Shown: positions 1-11,700 of the stretch, piece by piece
Position numbering within the stretch: the stretch's first letter is position 1
Layout of the letters: every line of letters begins with the position of its first letter
Assembly (NCBI GenBank): GCA_964035575.1
Contig: OZ037895.1
Span: forward strand, 434,001 to 498,000
Direction: 5' to 3'
Length of the DNA: 64,000 nucleotides
Source: Rhynchopus sp. YZ270_cl-10
Taxonomy: Eukaryota > Euglenozoa > Diplonemea > Diplonemida > Diplonemidae
Notes under the pieces: model-generated
Databases searched by the model: none
The model's input: only the letters and a program-made list of their open reading frames with translations
Told to the model about the DNA's origin: nothing
Made by a program: the position numbers and the translations under genes

Positions 1-367
1 TGGGGCATGCATAGAAGGCACGGCCAGGGGGGTTGCTGTTGTTGGTGGTGCGCTCTGCACAGGGTGTGGGGGGTACGCAGCTGCAGTTGGGTGTGTTATT
101 ATTGTGCTGCGGGGGTGGGGTGGGCTGTTGCCGGTACTGTGGTGCGGGGTTGTGGAACTGCTGTGGTTGCTGCTGGGGTGGCTGTTGGTATTGCCTAGGC
201 TGCTGTTGACGTGGCGGGGGGGCCTGAGCAGGCGCACCCACAACAACCGGCTGGCGCTGTCGTGCATTACTCTGCCGTGAAGTATTCTGCCGCGCTGCAG
301 GCGCACGTTGCGGATGCTGCCCTTTCACTTCAATCGTATCAAACCGAGTTTCGCACCATAAACACGT
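1..367 (-). CDS. GRF zinc-finger exon, probable 3' exon of topoisomerase III (runs off window)
   Basis: Open on the minus strand from base 367 to the window edge. It begins after a pyrimidine-rich stretch ending aacag. The peptide starts TCLWCETRFDTIEVKG, continues as a Gln/Pro/Arg-rich linker and ends in a GRF-type zinc finger (NCSCVPPTPC, then GRAFYACP). GRF fingers bind single-stranded DNA and are typical C-terminal modules of topoisomerase III alpha. The upstream TOP3 exon ends exactly at a GTATGT donor in phase 0, and this exon also starts in phase 0. Joining them gives CHC followed by CLWC, a sensible zinc-ribbon spacing. The join across 2.47 kb is inferred; the exon could instead belong to a separate GRF protein. 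Confidence 0.6.
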
Positions 368-2208
368 CTGTTTTTTAGGGGTTTTGTGGAACATAAAAGA
401 AGAAAGTGGAATGCATTTTTTTTTTTGAAATTCAAAAGTAAAGCAATGTTGGTATGATCACCCAAACGGATTCTCCGTGGTTTCTCCCGAAGGTGCTCCG
501 CAAATCTTAATATAGCCCGAAACAGTTCTCCGTGGTTCTCCCGTGGGTTGTCCGTACCCCCTTGAATCACACCAAATGTACTATCAAAATGGGGGGGTGT
601 TTTTGACATACAGTAACGGAAAATTCGTCCATATCGTCGCAGTGAATAGTCCAGTCTGGAGGGTGGATTCCATGTCTGTTGGAAAGAAAACGGAGTGGGG
701 TTGATGAGAGAAGAGATAATCGAGAGGAGAAAAAAAGGATTGAATTTTTTTTTTGTATTTGGTTCTGTACACAGCAGGTCATAACCCACACTGAACTGAT
801 TCTCAGTATGGGCAAAAGCTCCCGGGTGGTGTGCTCCCAGTTTCGTGTCCCTTTCCCCCTTTCCCATTTCCCCTCCCTCAACCCCTCTCCGTTTTTGTCC
901 CATTTGCTTTGTTCGTTTTGAGTTTTCTTGCCTTTCAGTGAATATCTTGGTGCATGAAATACAACCAACTATACAATTTCTGTTCTTGCCGAGAGGAGTC
1001 GTTGTGTGACGCCACCTATCGTTGCAAACGGTGCTCAAAAAAAATCAGCTTTTTATTTTATTTTTTCAATTCGAGATATGAAAAGATCTATGGAATAAGG
1101 GGGGGAGCCCATCGTACGCATTCTTTTTTGCCGTTCTCTCAAATTCCAAAAAAAAAAATCAAAAAATCCAAATCATTGACATCAAAAAAATTTTTTTGTG
1201 CATGCATCCCTTTGTCCTACAGACGACGGAACCATTCTAAAAAGAGGTTACATTCTGCAATCTGTGGCGCCACGTTTTTTTCCTTTTCTTTTTTTTTTGA
1301 GTCATTTTCTTTGGAAATCTTTCATTTTTTCCTTTCTTTCGAGAGAAGGGGAAGAAGAAAAACAGAGCATACGATACGCTGCCGTGCATTCCTCTATTCA
1401 AAATACATCGAAATAAAAGAAAAAAAAAATACACAAAACTGATTTTCAAGCCCCCAACAGACTATATTGTACAATTGGGCAAGAATTTTTCGTTTGTTAA
1501 GTATACCATGACCAAGCATTGAACGACAAAAAAAAAGACACAAAAAAAAGACAGCATTGAAACATAGAAGAGAGAGGCTATGGGTGGGTAGGGGGAGAAG
1601 GGTTGGGGACAAAAAAAAGAAGTCACACTTGCTCTTCGCGAATAGGGATTTAGAACCCTTCATCGTTCGAACGATTTCCCCTTTTTTGGGAAAACGGAAA
1701 TTGCGATGCGCGAGGTTATTGTTGGGTAGGGAGGGGAGGGGAGGGGAAGGGGATTTTTTTATCTACATCATACTTGAACGTTAATTTCATCCGCAACGCG
1801 TTGTGCGCTATGCAAGTGTCCGAAGTTACCTTGATCTCAATGTTCCTTGGGAGGTAGACTTTGTGTTCGCACTCTCGGTTGTCGCATTTGGCGTAGATGT
1901 CGTTGCCCTGTTTTTTTGAGATTTTGGAGGAAAAAGTTACTTGTGTCTCTTTGCTGTTGTACGTTATTGTTGCGTTGAAGCATCTACACTACATGTCCCT
2001 AAAAAATAAAAGTTATTTTATTGTTCACTTTGTCAAAATCTCTTTGTTTTTCTCTTTGTCTATTTTTCCTGCATTTTTTATTCTCTTCTTTGTACTTTCT
2101 TTTGTTTTGGTTGTTGTTAGATAAGCTCAATCGCCTATCGAGTTCTGTGAATAGCACGGAACTCCTTTTCATGTGTATCCATGGAAATCAGTATCATATG
2201 TGATACCG

Positions 2209-2377
2209 GGGACCACTCGCAGTAAGGGGTGGTCCGAGTGCAGTTCTCGGCGCCGCCATTGGTCGCAAACTCGCAGTCCTCGACGTTGCCGTGCTGGCAA
2301 CGCTTCAGCGAGCACATCTCCGTCAGGTTGTCCCACTCGCACACAGCGCCTCCTACGGTCACCGCACGGACAGCTAC
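2209..2377 (-). pseudogene. Isolated Cys-rich exon-like island
   Basis: A GC-rich block in AT-rich surroundings, bounded on the minus strand by a possible acceptor (actcgtag) and a possible donor (GTATCA, right where GC content drops). The best frame gives eight Cys in about 50 residues, with CEWDN, CSLKRCQHGN and CTRTTPYCEWS. The C-x-W ... C spacing resembles the C-terminal Cys module of the secreted protein at 42394-43176 (CTWDGSSCKNNNC). No neighbouring exons of such a gene are visible, so it looks like a stranded exon or a relic of a surface/secreted Cys-rich protein. A second frame is also open, so the reading frame is not certain. Confidence 0.35.
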
Positions 2378-2694
2378 GAGTCAAACCACACACAGTCTCT
2401 GTTCATTTTGTACATGACTTTGTTCTTTGTCAGCGTGCACGGCTCGACATAGTTAGAGAAAAAATAGACAGAGAGAAAAATTGGAGGTAAAAAATTTTGA
2501 AAAAAGGTGTCGTTTGAGAAAAACAAACAAACGGACGCGCTGTGTGAAAAACGAGTGTTTCTCTGCGCGTGATATTTTGTGGGGAAGAATAAAACATTAT
2601 GAAAAAAGCTCGTTGCGTTCCCACTATCGTTTCCGCTGCGCTCTCACTAGCGTTCCCACTCCATTCGGTTTTCTCTTACTTAAAAAAAAAGTAG

Positions 2695-2752
2695 AGTTGA
2701 CTTGAAATACAAAAGCCCTGTACCTTTGGTACATTACCGGCACCAAGGTACC
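2695..2752 (+). repeat. Family-A hairpin repeat, partial
   Basis: Matches the start of family A (GTTGACTTGAAATAC, then CCCTGTACC). Contains the inner hairpin GTACCttTGGTAC and a second one formed around GGTACC/CACCAAGGTACC. Confidence 0.6.
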
Positions 2753-2833
2753 AATAAAATTATTTTGATCACCTACCACACCCGCACCTTGAACTGAATA
2801 TTTTCAACCACACACTCTCCTCCACCCACATAC

Positions 2834-5140
2834 CTTTCCCCTTGTCAACCCTACCGACCCACCGCAATGACATTTCCGCAGTGCAATCGCACCCTTCGCC
2901 AGCTCACAGGCGTGGTGGTGGCATTGAAAGCACCGCATCGACTGTTGCTCCTCTATGTCAGTGTCCGATGTGGGTGACACCTTGTGAGGCGGGTTTGCGA
3001 AGCAGTGCGGACACACTGTGTAGACAACGTTCTTATCGTTTGTGACCGTGATGACCTGGAAGTTGCAAAGAGGGCAGATCTTTTCGTGTGGTGCGAGAGA
3101 CCCCCTCGGCAGGTTGTAGGACACATCACTGCAGTTGTGGCAACATAGAATACGGACCTTGTCGTTTACCTTCTTCAGAATGGTGGTTCGGTTGGGGGAA
3201 CGACATTTTCCGCATTTCGTGTAGTTATCCTGTACAATTGCCGCAGTGAGACGAACCTCTTGAAACCAGCGTCCAACAGAGCTGATCAATACGTTCACTT
3301 TTTGTGTGGCTGCTCGGAAGATTAGGCGGTATTTTTCGACATGCTCTTCGACAACGTGCTGGCGGGTCTTCTCCCCACGCACAATGCACACCAAATCCTT
3401 TTCCATCTCCGCCCGCATCTTTGGCAACGCCAACATCGCAAAGCCCATCTCATCATACGCCTGCACCAAGGCTAGCCCCAGGTTTGTTACACTAAATTGC
3501 AGGCCGTTTTGTTGAACGTAACCACGGTCTTTGATGGTTTTGATGTGCTGTGCTATGGTTGCATCTGTTCCAATCCCATTTTTGTCCATTGTTGCAATCA
3601 AATCAGGTTCAGATAGAAGGGCTGGGGCGGTGGTGCTGCTGTCATCGAGGGTAAGGCGGGTGGGCTCGAAGGTGTCACCTTCCTGGTAGTTCGGGATTGA
3701 ACTGTTCCCCCATCTGTCGTAGGTATAAATGTCTAGGTAGTTCCGCGCAGCAATCGTCTGGCCCGAAGTAAAGAAACGCTCCCCACCGCAGACTGCGGTC
3801 ACCACCACTTCATCGGCGCACGCATTTTTACTACAACACGCAAGAAAATGCCGCGTCACCAATTCATAAAGCTGCTTCTTTTCTCCATCCAGATGCGGTG
3901 CTGGCTTGGTGGGATGAATTGGCGGATGCGCTTTGTCATCATTTCTCCCTTGATTAGGAGTAAAGTATCCTCCAGGAGCGTCAAATGGTATATTAGGAAC
4001 CAGGAGAGAGCTGGCATATGTCGCGAGCGGCGCGTACCAGGCAGTGTTCTGCACATTCGCGGTGACGTGAGGGCGGATGAGGTTGTGTAGCTCCTCCTCT
4101 GACATGTTGAAGCGGTCGGTTTCCGTGCGAGGGTATGAAAGGAGGGTTTCGTTGTAAAGCTCCTCGGCTAGCCGCATTGTTTTCTCTGAAGTAAACCGGA
4201 GATGCCGTGAGGCAAGCTTTTGAAGCTCAACCGTCGAGAGGGGGAGTGGTTTGTATTTGTGCTTTCGCTTGCGTTTAACGTCAGCAATACGCGCAGTAGG
4301 GTTTTGTACACAACGTTCATAGAATATCGCCGACGTTGCCTGGTCAAAAATCCGTTCTCTCGCCCACCGAAATGATACCGTAACCGGTGGTGCAGTGCTA
4401 TTTCCTTCAACGTTCTGATGCTGCATATTAATTTTCCAAAACCGCTCCGGAACAAACCCTTCCCTCTCCCAATGTCTTGACACAATAAACCCTAGAGTAG
4501 GGAATTGGCAGCCTCCGTATGACACCTTATCCTCCATACCAAATTTGTCTTGTAAATTGATGGTTTGAAGCCGGGTGAATGCATAGCCAACTCGGATGTC
4601 AATTTCTTGTCTTGCATCGACGGCTTCAGCGGAACGTTGATCGGGTGGGCCTAGAGTGTTCATTGCATGGGTTAAATGCGGGGTGGTCAAAGAAGAGAAA
4701 CGGGCCCGGAGGATGTAAAGGTTGGGGTTCGCTTTGCGGCAGGTGTCGATCACTTCGTAGGAGATGTTCTCGCCTTCTCTGTCGCAATCAAGCCAGCACA
4801 CAAGGTAGTTCGCAGCGCGGGCCTCCTGCTGCAGCGCACTGTCGATGCCGCGCATATCGTTCTTCACTTCTTTGTGAATCTTCGCCTTAAACAGCTTCTC
4901 TGTAGGATACCCCCGCCAATCCGACGTTTCCGGTCCAAACCGCATTTCCGTCATATGCCCCCGTACACTGGTTACCACCATTTTAACCTGTTGCCCCTGA
5001 AGCATAAACCCAAAGTCAAAAACCTGGTTGCCCGACTGCATCCCCTGCCTCTGTGGTGTTCCGACACCCCCTAATGCTTTCGTCAATTCTCGCGCAACAG
5101 AAGGCTTTTCTGCGACATTTAAATAAACCGGAGGGGGCAT
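2834..5140 (-). CDS. TOP3: DNA topoisomerase III (main exon)
   Basis: Type IA topoisomerase that passes single DNA strands through a transient 5'-phosphotyrosine nick; it normally acts with a RecQ helicase to dissolve recombination intermediates. The start MPPPVYLNVAEKPSVAREL is the usual TOPRIM opening. The acidic TOPRIM motif DCDREGEN lies at residues 118-125 and the catalytic Tyr is Y336 in SYPRTETDRF. Three Cys-pair zinc ribbons follow (CGKCRSPNR, CPLCNFQ, MRCFQCHHHAC) and the exon closes with CHCGG. Reading through gives a short artificial tail after GTATGT, so the true exon end is 2834. Two near-identical acceptors lie upstream (5155-5282). Transcribed in the same direction as all neighbours. 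Confidence 0.95.
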
Positions 5141-5154
5141 GATAAGAGGAGAAC

Positions 5155-5282
5155 CTAAGCAAATCTACAGAAAAATTTTTGTTAAATGGTTATAGACAAC
5201 AAAAGGTGTTGCCAGTTTTTTCAATGAGAGTTGCTATTTTTTTTGCAGGGAAGGGGTTAGCAAATCTACAGAAAAATTTAAA
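5155..5282 (-). promoter_or_regulatory. Duplicated trans-splice-type acceptor upstream of TOP3
   Basis: The minus strand reads tttttctgtag|atttgct twice, with AG at 5165-5166 and again at 5266-5267, 101 bp apart. Both are good polypyrimidine-AG acceptors. The nearer one leaves a leader of about 24 nt before the ATG at 5140. Confidence 0.45.
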
Positions 5283-5572
5283 AAAAGGTGATAAAAAAGA
5301 GAAAAAAAAAGGCTGCTTATTTGCTAACAAAACCTCCGTTGAATGCGAAGCGCTATTGCATTGGTTTCTTGTGGTTGTGTGTGTGTGGGGGGTGTTGTGT
5401 GTTGTTCTGTTGTTGACATAAGGATATTTGTGAGGAAATATTTTGGGGAAAGTAACAAAAAAAAGGGTTTGCGTGGTGGTTCGATTTTAACTCTAACAAA
5501 AAAGGTGGTTTGGTGGGGAGAAACGAAGAAGAGAAGGTACACTGGGTGGGTGGTGGTGGGGGTGGGGGGGGG

Positions 5573-6798
5573 TAGGGGGTTCCACGTAGAAGGAAATCCT
5601 TAAGGACTTGCTGTCCAAAACCCATTTTTTTGAAATTTCGGTGAAGAAACCCACTAAAATGGGCGTGCCTGGCCGCAAATCGCCCTGGGGATCACCCATA
5701 TATCCCAATAAACCACCTGACGACCTTCACAGAGCATTTCTTGTCTAAAAAAAATCGATTTTTTGTGAAAAAAAGCCCCAAAACTGCGTAACGCTCGCGT
5801 AACGCTTGGGGGACAAAATTTTACACTTGCCAAGAAATTTCCCCAATCAGACAAAACTCCTTCTAAACACCCGAAAAACACCTCAGTCCACATCTTCTGG
5901 GGTCCCGGGGTGGAAATGTATGGTTTTTGCAGCTTTTAGGGGTCCTGGGAGGGTCCCAGCCGTATTCATGAGGGACGGAACCGCTAAAAATGCCCGAAAT
6001 TACCTCTTTTTTAGGGTGCTTTTTCACCTTAAAAATTCAAAAAAAAGTGCTCAGACAATCACAGAAGTGTCCAAACCCCCTCGGAACTACTCGCCAGACC
6101 CCCTGCGGGGTGGAGAATCATATTTGTGATTACTTTTTGGGCTATTTTGCCCAAAATAACCCCGTGCCTCACTTGTGCCTCACTTGTCCCAAAATGGGGT
6201 ATTTTAGGCTATATTGGGACAAGTGTAACATGAGGTTATTATGGGCAAAATAGCCCAAAAAGTAATCACAAATATGATTCTCCACCCCGCAGGGGGTCTG
6301 GCGAGTAGTTCCGAGGGGGTTTGGACACTTCTGTGATTGTCTGAGCACTTTTTTTTGAATTTTTAAGGTGAAAAAGCACCCTAAAAAAGAGGTAATTTCG
6401 GGCATTTTTAGCGGTTCCGTCCCTCATGAATACGGCTGGGACCCTCCCAGGACCCCTAAAAGCTGCAAAAACCATACATTTCCACCCCGGGACCCCAGAA
6501 GATGTGGACTGAGGTGTTTTTCGGGTGTTTAGAAGGAGTTTTGTCTGACTGGAGAAATTTCTTGGCAAGTGCTAAATTTTGGTCACCAAGCGTTACGCAG
6601 TTTTGGGGCTTTTTTTCACAAAAAATCGATTTTTTTTGGACAAGAAATGCTCTGTGAAGGTTGTCAGGTGGTTTATTGGGATATATGGGTGATCCCCAGG
6701 GCGATTTGCGGCCAGGCACGCCATTTTAGTGGGTTTCTTCACCGAAATTTCAAAAAAATGGGTTTTGGACAGCAAAACGCCTTTGGTGGAACCCCCTA
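5573..6798. mobile_element. Foldback element 1, near-palindromic, TAGGGGG ends
   Basis: The two halves are inverted copies of about 590 bp each, meeting near 6185-6215. Ends are exact inverted repeats, TAGGGGGTTCCAC and GTGGAACCCCCTA. Both flanks are G runs. No protein of recognised kind is encoded. The arm sequence is homologous to element 2 at 50924-52577, which shows that this is a dispersed family. Probably a non-autonomous DNA transposon; high arm identity suggests a recent origin or gene conversion between arms. Confidence 0.8.
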
Positions 6799-7026
6799 GG
6801 TGGGGGGGGTGGGGGGGGAAAAGTATCGAAGGGTCGGATGGCGGGTAGGGGGTTTTTTTAAAATATCTCGCCTCTAGTGTTGCTGGACGCGGATTTTTGT
6901 ATCTAACAAAGGGGGAAAAAATGCCCGGAACAGCAGTAGAAAAAAGGTAAGTTGATCAACGTCCAAAAAAAAAAGTGGATTGTTGTTTGCGCGAAGAACA
7001 AAAAGAAAAAAAGAGAGAAAATAATT

Positions 7027-7062
7027 ATAAGATGAATGTAAGCCTCTGCTTAGTCACCTTGT
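7027..7062 (+). repeat. Family-B hairpin repeat
   Basis: Outer stem AAGATGA/TCACCTT and inner stem TAAGC/GCTTA around a short loop. Confidence 0.7.
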
Positions 7063-7170
7063 AAAGAAAAAGTCGAGCGTAGTCAAATACGCTGACCTTT
7101 TTATCACAATCAAAAATCAAAAAAAAGATCACGAGGTGCTGTACAAAAGGTGAAGATTTTTTTTTGCTAT

Positions 7171-7215
7171 TTTGGTTGTATTAGTGTAGACACCCCGAGG
7201 AGGTGCACCACTATA
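7171..7215 (+). repeat. Family-D hairpin repeat
   Basis: Outer TAGTG/CACTA with inner stem CACC/GGTG. The leading context GGTTGTATTAGTG is shared with the copies at 7572 and 47749. Confidence 0.7.
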
Positions 7216-7240
7216 CATTTTTTTTTCTTCTTTTTTTTAG

Positions 7241-7287
7241 AATAATTTGGAATAGTGCAGTTGCCACCTGCGCAAGCTCCACTGTCA
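7241..7287 (+). repeat. Family-D hairpin repeat
   Basis: Outer TAGTG/CACTG with inner stem TTGC/GCAA, a compensated change relative to the copy at 7171. Confidence 0.6.
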
Positions 7288-7571
7288 ATGAATCACAGTC
7301 GGCAGGACCGGATTTTTTGAATCGCACAAAGAGAAAATGTTGGGTAAGCTGAAGCCAAGCCTCTCAGGCTCAGACACCTAAAAAAAAGGGATTGAAAGAT
7401 GTAACTCTACACAGGCACGAAATTGATCACAAGGCACTGACACAGAAGAACACTCATTTTCTTGAATGTTGTTTTCTTTTACGGGGGGGTGTGAGGAAAT
7501 TTTAATTTTCTGTTAAATGGCTGAGCATCTTGAGCATTAGAAGCTAGCCAACAAGGAGGGTTTTTTTGTTT

Positions 7572-7622
7572 TTGAAAACTTGGTTGTATTAGTGTAGCCA
7601 CCCTAGAGTGTGCTCGACTATG
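7572..7622 (+). repeat. Family-D hairpin repeat
   Basis: Begins TTTGAAAACTTGGTTGTATT like the copy at 47749. Inner stem CAC/GTG. Confidence 0.65.
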
Positions 7623-7989
7623 TTTTTGTTTTGCTGGGGGGGAAGGGGGAAGAGTAGGATTTTCAGGAGAAAGGGTGGTGTGCGTTCCGACAGCAAGCAT
7701 TTTTTCCCCGGTACAAAGGACCAGGGTAATTCTACACTCGATAACGCACACAAAACAAAAACCCCAACTCTCCCCCTCCCCCACACAACAAGAACCAACA
7801 ATGGAATACTTTGAAACAATGAATTTCTCCCTCTCGTGCAATACACGTATGGGGGGAAATAGTAGGATCGGTAGGTAAGTAAAGTTGTTTTCGTTGATTG
7901 CACAATCCTCCTGTTTGAGGGATGATTGGCGACCGTACCCCGGTAAATACTATTTCTCCTTTAAAGCAAGCTTCGTAGGAATAAAAAAA

Positions 7990-8103
7990 TAAGTTGACAA
8001 CAGCCCTCTCGTGACAGTGTACCTTTGGTACAAATGACCGGGTGTACTGGGGGGTGAACACCCAACCATGCAGTCTTACATCCATTTCGTGGTTTACCTC
8101 TGA
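7990..8103 (+). repeat. Family-A hairpin repeat, full length
   Basis: About 114 nt. Boxes in order: AAGTTGAC, CCCTCTCGTG, hairpin GTACCtttGGTAC, AATGACCGG, GGGGGGTG, TGCAGTCTTACAT, GTGGTTTAC. Confidence 0.75.
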
Positions 8104-8562
8104 TAATAAAAAAAGGGAGAATAGTTGTCGGGATGATTCTTTGCTTAGTCACCTAAAAAAGCTATGAGAACAAACAACCTTGCTTTACACAGTTCAGAGA
8201 GAAAAAAAATGCAAAAAAAAAAATGGGTTTTTTTTCTTGTCGATAAAACGAATTCTAAAGGGGCACTAACCGACTTTTTGAAAACCCCATAGTAGGGTTT
8301 TTGTCAGTACAAAAAAAGGGGGTGGAAAGAAAACTGGTTGAGAGTTAGTTGTGCACAAAAAGGTTGTCTGTGATACATCCAAGGATGTTGTGTACACACG
8401 ACCACCAAATTCCCCCCCTTTTTTCTGTACAAAAAAAATCCCCAAAAAAATCCCTGTGAACGTTGTTTTGGCAGTGGGTTGAGAAGAGTCGTTACCATTC
8501 CATAATTCCCTCTTGCTAGGCATGCAAACCAAAGGATACCACCCAAGAGAAGAAAAGGCTGC

Positions 8563-8595
8563 AAAGATGAACGCAAGCCTCATACACAGTCACCA
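8563..8595 (+). repeat. Family-B hairpin repeat, diverged
   Basis: Keeps AAGATGA, AAGCCTC and AGTCACC; the inner stem is weakened. Confidence 0.45.
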
Positions 8596-8731
8596 AAAAT
8601 CTCCATTTTTTTTTTTTTTGTTTTTTTTTTTTTTTTTTTGTACGGAAAGCTGCGACAATACTATTCACTTTTTTTTTAAAAAAATTCGTTCTTCTATTAT
8701 TTTTTACTGAGAAAATGAAAATCCATTTTTT

Positions 8732-11700
8732 TTACACAAAATTTTCTGATACACCTATTGCAGTGCTGTGAAGGTTGTGTCTGACGGAGGTCGAGTCGAG
8801 CATTGCGGCGAGGCGTGGGAAGAGGGATTTGAAGTCACTTGGGAGCGGACACATCGCAGCACCGTCATCAAGATCGAGCATCCCTGCCCCTTTGTCTACT
8901 GAGATGGTGTAGGGCCGGCAGATCTCAAACGAATCTACTGTGACTACCACCTCCTTTGTTTGCGGGTCTATCGCGAACACCACGGAGTCGCCGTCTGCAT
9001 CCACAAAATGAATCACATCCCCGGGAACGTACGCCACACCCCGCCCACCCTGCAGCTTGCTGTACCTCTCTAGCAAATGCTGGATTCTTCCGTTGTGGAC
9101 CTCTTGAGCCTGCTTCTTTGGTCGTGTAGGGGAGAGTGGACGTTGCTTAGGAACCTTCTTTGGAGATGGGGCCCTCTTAGGGGAGGCAGCCTTGCTTTTC
9201 TTCACTGCAGTCAGCGTCTTCTCCATCGCCGCTTCTACACCTTCTACGTGGAGTTTTGCGACCTCCTTCATTTGCTCCAAAAAGCTTGACCGTAGGTTGC
9301 TTTCAATTTCTCTCTCGGTTGTGGTGCCTTCATAATGGCTTCTTTCATAGTCCCGAAGGAGACGCACGCCACCAGCAGAATGCTTTCCCTTCGTAGGAAG
9401 CAGCATCGCCTTATTGCGTGAAGGCGAGACAACCGGGGTGTCCACCACCGTATGCGGGGCTTCGATCTTGCCTTCGTTAATAGACATATTATGCCATGAG
9501 GTGTCGGGTCGGTTTTCATGCGACAACGGCAACGGTGCGAGAGGTATGCGCGGCTCGCTGTGCACCTCCACACCCCCTTCATCGTCCTTCCAGATCGACC
9601 CTCCGTCGTGCAGTTTAGGTGGCGGACGGCGGGGTCCATTAACACTTTGGTTAGTATGTGTTGTCGAGGTTTGCAACGGTAGTGGTGGTGCTGGGGTAGG
9701 ACGTTGTGGCTGTGGAGCCGGAGGCGGAGGTGAATCTTTCAAAGGGCGCGCCGTGAACGGAACCTTCCCGCGCACCGGAGATAGCGAACCCTGTTGCGCA
9801 CCAGGCAGCATTGCGCTTGCAATCGGCGGTGCAGCTGGCGATGTATAGACAGGACTATGTGACAACAGTGGAGACGGTGGGTGGCCGCTGTCACCTAGCG
9901 CACGGTTGCGTCGCTCCGCAATCATCTCGCTGAAGGGGATCCACCCTACACCGCAGGCGCTCTGATGGGGAGATGGTTTGAAAGGAGGTGAAGTAATAAA
10001 GGGAATAAAAATAGAATAAAAAGCTGGAAGGTGAAAAAGAAAGAAAAGTTTATAAGCTGATCCTAAGGCCTCTCATGCTTAGTCACCTTGAAGAAAGGTT
10101 GATAAAAGATGAATCTAAACCTCGTGTTTAATCACCTTGAAAACAAAAGGGGTAGCAAATGTGGTCTAAAGGGAAGGTTGGAGAGCTGCAGGGCTGCATT
10201 CAAGGTTGTGGGAAGGGGGGGAGATGTGGAAATACCTTCGGTGTCCAAGCATTGCTCGAGGCAAGCCGCAACCACCCTTCCTGTTCTTCGGAGGCTTCTA
10301 TCTGTGTTTGTGATGTGGTGTGCAAAGAGGCAGGGTAGTCACTTTCGACAATAAAATTACAAGATGTGCACCATCCCAAACACCTTATTACAAAAAGAAA
10401 AGCTTGCAATAGACGAACCTAACACTCAACCCCTTCTTTGACGGATCATATTTCCCCTCAGTTTTATGGAATTTTTTTTTCCTCCAAATCTTTTTAATCA
10501 TTGATCACTGCTTCCTAACATACCTCCGCCCCATCCGGCATTGCAGCGAGCACATGCGACGTGATGCTTGGTGTTGCGTAGAGATTCCATTGTTTAAAGC
10601 GCGGGCCTACACAGAGGAGGTAGCGCTCCACCTTCTTTGCAGCCCCAAAGGCAGCGTCAATGTGGTTAGGCTCTGTTGCCACCACGGGAACAGCTGCGGG
10701 CACACCCACACTACGCCCCGCCTCCCTCCTCCCCCGTCTCTGCGACGGCGACGCACTATGCCGCGCCGCACTCACACTCTTCATTGTCCCAGCATCCCTA
10801 TAATGCTTCCCTGCAGGCCTCAGCTGCGGTGTCGCCTGCCCTCCTCCCCCTCCCCCCTTCCCCACCCGCACCGGACTGAACTTCAACGGCGTTCCATCTA
10901 TACTCATCAGATCCTCTGAACGGTTGAGGGGCACGCTTTTCAATATCGGCCGGTTACTGTATTGTGGGCGTGTTGGTGATACTGCACGCGCCCCAGCAAG
11001 ATTCGCTGCGACCACCCGCAACGGTGTAGAGGCAAACAGAGGTTCTTCAGGAGGTGTTCCCGACTGTCTCAAAATCCGATCCGCTTCTCGAAGTCTTGTA
11101 GAATAGTTGGAAGGGGGGTCGCTTCTTGGAGTCGCTTCACCTCCTCCGGGTGTTCCTTTGTCTGTTGGGGTGGCTGCACGGGATGGATCAGCTTCGGATT
11201 CACTTTGCGGAACACTTTGCCGCAAACTGGTTAATACCTGCAAAGGAATACCTGGTGTCGGAGTAGAATCGCGCGACTCACTCCGACCAGGCTGCTGCGA
11301 CACGGATCCTTCCACAAATGGGTAGTGCATCGCATCTGCGGCGGAGGAAGGAGAAGGTGGCAGACACGCTTCATCTATAAGCCCGTCAACACGAAGAGGA
11401 AGGAAAGAGGCGCCCTGAGGAATGACTGGTTGAGGGGAGCCGGAGTTCGAGATGAGGCTGTTCCGTTCGGGGGCACTGCTTGCGGAGATGGAGGGGGGGC
11501 GGGGTGCGGAGGGGGGCCGAGGTGCTGCGGCAGAAGCAGACCCCGCGGCGGCGGTGGCAGAATTGGTGTTGGAGAAAAACGGCCCCTCGCCCCGTAGTGC
11601 GCGAGACACATCGTCGATGTATGCCGCACGGCTCCCGGTGGGGAGGTTCCATTTGGAGGGGTTGGAAGGGTTGGCAGGCTTCGCTGCTTTGTCACCCCCT

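Larger units (their letters stand above)
368..2833 (-). other. Proposed 2.47-kb TOP3 intron
   Basis: Donor GTATGT at 2833-2828, acceptor CAG at 370-368. AT-rich and full of homopolymer runs. It holds one GC-rich exon-like island (about 2209-2377) and a partial family-A repeat (2695-2752). No other coding signal was seen. Confidence 0.5.
5141..8731. other. Gap without host genes
   Basis: Holds the TOP3 leader, foldback element 1, and short hairpin repeats: family D (7171-7215, 7241-7287, 7572-7622), family B (7027-7062, 8563-8595) and family A (7990-8103). Otherwise AT-rich with long A/T runs. Confidence 0.7.
9962..10523 (-). other. Intron carrying two family-B repeats
   Basis: A 562-nt intron of the preceding gene, GTATGT...CAG. 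Family-B hairpins lie at 10047-10089 and 10101-10140. Confidence 0.75.

Noticed and set aside
2169-2393. Alternative frame of the Cys-rich island as a continuation of TOP3
   Set aside because: Does not contain the expected zinc-ribbon continuation, whereas the exon at 367-1 fits in phase and ligand spacing.
5573-6798. LTR retroelement
   Set aside because: The repeats are inverted, not direct, and no polymerase or capsid genes are present.
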